The position numbers and the translations under genes are program-made. Of a DNA stretch of 7,858 nt, positions 6,156 through 7,858 are shown in pieces. Numbering within the stretch: the first letter of the stretch is position 1; every line of letters starts with the position of its first letter. The notes below the pieces were generated by a model, which saw nothing but the letters and a program-made list of their open reading frames with translations, made no database searches and had not been told where the DNA came from. Source of the DNA: Candidatus Pacearchaeota archaeon (GTDB lineage: Archaea > Nanobdellota > Nanobdellia > Pacearchaeales > GW2011-AR1); the NCBI GenBank assembly GCA_002688335.1, contig NZCQ01000043.1:1-7858 (forward strand), in the 5' to 3' direction.

Positions 6156-6179
6156 GCCCCTCCAGTTTTTAAGCAGAAC

Positions 6180-6185
6180 AGGGTG
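6180..6185 (+). promoter_or_regulatory. SD-like AGGGTG supporting a TTG start for stt3
   Basis: AGGGTG ends eight bases before the TTG at 6194-6196 and partly complements the 16S rRNA tail (GGTG). It falls inside the leader predicted from the TATA box. An in-frame TAA at 6170-6172 closes the frame just upstream, so TTG is the only start that uses this site. The first in-frame ATG is 129 bases further on (6323). Confidence 0.5.
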
Positions 6186-6193
6186 TTTTAAGT

Positions 6194-7858
6194 TTGGAAG
6201 AAGAGATAAAAAAAGAAGATTACTCACAAGAAAAAGTAGATATTACACCTAAAATTGAACCAGAAGTAATTCCAGAAACAAAAACAGAAGAAACTCCACC
6301 TCAAGAAAAAAAAGAACAGGAAATGAAGAAACCACTTCATTTCAGTTCTGAAAACGAATCGAATGTTCGTTTTCATGAAACTTCTGAAGATGATGATGAT
6401 ATTTCTATTGATTTATCAAAAGTAAAAGATAAATTCAGTAATTTCTTTAAGAGTGATGAAAATGAAGAAACTGATTCTACTGTAACCCACCTTAAAAATA
6501 AAGATGATGATGATATTTCTATTGATTTGTCAAAAGTGAAAGATAAATTCAAAAATTTTCTTAAGAGTGATAAACCTGAAGAGTCTCATAAAGAACAAAC
6601 TCCTTCTGAAAATAAAGATGATGACGAAATTTCCGTTGATTTTTCCAAAGTAAAACAGAAATTAGGAAACATTTTCAAGAGTGAAGAAGAAAAAGTAGAC
6701 ATTTTTTCCGAAGAAAAAGATGACAATATTTCTTTTGATTTCTCAAAAATAAAAAATATTTTCAAGAAAGACAAAACCAAAAAAGAAGATAAAGATGATG
6801 ATGATATCTCCTTCGATTTCAAAAAAGTAACTGATTTTACTAAAAAAAATTCTAAATGGATTATTCCCTTAATCCTCATTATTATTGCCATCAGTTTTTC
6901 AACTCACTTTAGAATGATGTCCGCCAATTTACCAATTACAGATGATTGGGCTCAAAGTCAAGTTAATACATTTTACAGAAACCAAATTTCTCAACAAATT
7001 AATCAACAATATCCAAATTTACCGCAACAAAACCGAGATTCTTTAGTAGAAAAAGAATTTCAAACTTTTTATAAAGAAAATAAAGATTTATTCAATCAAC
7101 AAGTAGCAGCCACTTCTCAACAATATAAAGCTCAGCTTCAAGATGAAAATGGTCAGACATATTTATTAGCGATTGATCCTTATTTGTGGTTTGGAGAAGC
7201 CAGAAATTATATTAATAACGGCCATTTTGGAACAGAAAAAGTTGATGGCAAAGATATTAATTTTCTAAGAAATGGAAGAGTAGGAAAACCAGGAGAGCCG
7301 GGAAGTGCCTTTCATCTTTATTTTGAAGTTTTTCTCTATAAATTCTTTCATTTTTTTAATAAAAACGTTTCTTTGATGGGAATTGTTTTCCTTGTCCCAG
7401 TAATTATTATTGGTTTATCTGTAATTCCAGCATTCTTAATTGGAAGAAAAATTTCTGGTAATGTGGGAGGATTTTTTGCCAGTTTTATTGTTGCCACTAA
7501 TGCAGCTTTGCTTAGTAGAACACCTGCTGGTTTTTCTGATACTGATGCTTACAATATTTTATTTCCTTTATTGATTCTATGGCTGTTCCTCGAAGCTCTT
7601 GACGCTAAAGAAACCAAAAATAAACTGATTTATAGTGGGATAGCTGGATTATCTGTGGGGTTGTATAGTGCCGCTTGGGGAGGATGGTGGTATGCTTTTG
7701 GATTTGCTCTGGCAACATTAGCACTATACTTAGTATACATAATAATAACAGAATTCAAAAAAATAAAAAACATTTTATCTTTACCACAATTTAAAAATAT
7801 TTTTTTAGTAGGAATTACATTTTTCCTTTCTTCAGCTGTATTCGTGACGATATTCATG
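6194..7858 (+). CDS. stt3: STT3/AglB oligosaccharyltransferase catalytic subunit, N-terminal 555 residues (3' end outside window)
   Basis: This enzyme transfers a lipid-linked glycan to asparagine in Asn-x-Ser/Thr sites of exported proteins at the cell membrane. Residues 1-220 are an acidic, repeat-bearing N-terminal extension. The first membrane helix is about 222-237 (WIIPLILIIIAIS). Next comes a large outer loop with LPITDDWAQ (246-254), a Gln/Asn-rich helical stretch and AIDPYLWFGEARNYI (326-340), which matches the first catalytic acidic motif of STT3 (compare DPWFNYR in eukaryotes). Helices follow, then GFSDTDAY (446-453; D449, D451), the second conserved acidic motif, and SAAWGGWWYAF (492-502). 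The WWDYG acceptor-site motif would lie beyond the window end. The outer-loop sequence resembles STT3 proteins of Woesearchaeota-like DPANN archaea, by memory. I use the TTG at 6194 because of the leader and SD. Starting at the ATG at 6323 would drop 43 residues but keep all repeats. Confidence 0.92.
   Translation, partial: MEEEIKKEDYSQEKVDITPKIEPEVIPETKTEETPPQEKKEQEMKKPLHFSSENESNVRFHETSEDDDDISIDLSKVKDKFSNFFKSDENEETDSTVTHLKNKDDDDISIDLSKVKDKFKNFLKSDKPEESHKEQTPSENKDDDEISVDFSKVKQKLGNIFKSEEEKVDIFSEEKDDNISFDFSKIKNIFKKDKTKKEDKDDDDISFDFKKVTDFTKKNSKWIIPLILIIIAISFSTHFRMMSANLPITDDWAQSQVNTFYRNQISQQINQQYPNLPQQNRDSLVEKEFQTFYKENKDLFNQQVAATSQQYKAQLQDENGQTYLLAIDPYLWFGEARNYINNGHFGTEKVDGKDINFLRNGRVGKPGEPGSAFHLYFEVFLYKFFHFFNKNVSLMGIVFLVPVIIIGLSVIPAFLIGRKISGNVGGFFASFIVATNAALLSRTPAGFSDTDAYNILFPLLILWLFLEALDAKETKNKLIYSGIAGLSVGLYSAAWGGWWYAFGFALATLALYLVYIIITEFKKIKNILSLPQFKNIFLVGITFFLSSAVFVTIFM
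6389..6844 (+). repeat. Five acidic-amphipathic repeats in the STT3 N-terminal extension
   Basis: Five imperfect copies of a unit like DDDDISIDLSKVKDKF lie at residues 66-87, 104-125, 142-163, 176-192 and 201-217, spaced 38, 38, 34 and 25 residues apart. Each has an acidic run, an alternating I/F-S-I/F-D-L/F strand-like part and a basic amphipathic part ending FFKS/FKK. Copies 1 and 2 are very similar at DNA level too (for example GATGATGATGATATTTCT), which points to recent duplication. Spacers are Glu/Lys/Ser/Thr-rich and look disordered. The segment precedes the first membrane helix and so should face the cytosol. Confidence 0.85.

Noticed and set aside
6323..6325. ATG as an alternative stt3 start
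   Set aside because: It has no nearby TATA or leader fit, while the TTG at 6194 has both an SD-like site and correct promoter spacing.
6389..6844. Regularly spaced DNA repeats that might be a CRISPR array
   Set aside because: The repeats are in frame, diverged, unequally spaced and inside a continuous coding sequence leading into STT3.
6586..6891. Minus-strand open frame of 101 codons, Ser/Phe-rich
   Set aside because: It is the mirror of the repeat-bearing N-terminus of stt3; its apparent repeats are the reverse of the acidic repeats.
7630..7857. Minus-strand open frame of 75 codons
   Set aside because: It lies antisense to conserved membrane segments of STT3 and has no start signals.

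Overview
The window is AT-rich (by eye roughly two-thirds A+T) and archaeal. The evidence is an MBF1-type zinc-ribbon/HTH regulator, an STT3/AglB oligosaccharyltransferase, and TATA boxes centred about 27 bases upstream of start codons that lack a Shine-Dalgarno site, as expected for leaderless archaeal mRNAs. The STT3 sequence and the AT-rich, Lys/Glu/Ile/Asn-rich proteins suggest a DPANN archaeon of the Woesearchaeota/Pacearchaeota kind. That placement is inference and no marker gene here proves it.

Layout. Bases 1-264 are the 3' end of a PAP2-family membrane phosphatase (+ strand). It converges on a minus-strand block (321-2337). In transcription order this block holds an mbf1 homologue, an antitoxin-like 69-residue protein with a possible frameshifted tail, and a compact two-gene unit encoding an 80- and a 272-residue protein of unknown function. 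Two or three small hairpins lie between mbf1 and the antitoxin-like gene. A divergent promoter region (2338-2529) separates this block from a plus-strand block. That block holds a 245-residue JAMM/MPN-like membrane protein, a 906-residue Hanks-type Ser/Thr kinase with a long helical repeat tail, and the first 555 codons of an STT3 oligosaccharyltransferase that runs off the window end.

How the genes may relate. The JAMM-like gene and the kinase are separated by 51 bases and share orientation, but each has its own TATA box. STT3 also has its own promoter plus a leader with an SD-like site. STT3 and PAP2 both fit lipid-linked glycan metabolism at the membrane, but they are about 6 kb apart and not in one operon. 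The most unusual items are the kinase with its exact 50-residue repeats, the cytosolic N-terminal extension of STT3 built from five acidic amphipathic repeats, and the JAMM-like protein whose third metal ligand seems replaced. No tRNA, rRNA, CRISPR array or insertion sequence was seen. No gene-free stretch exceeds 300 bases.
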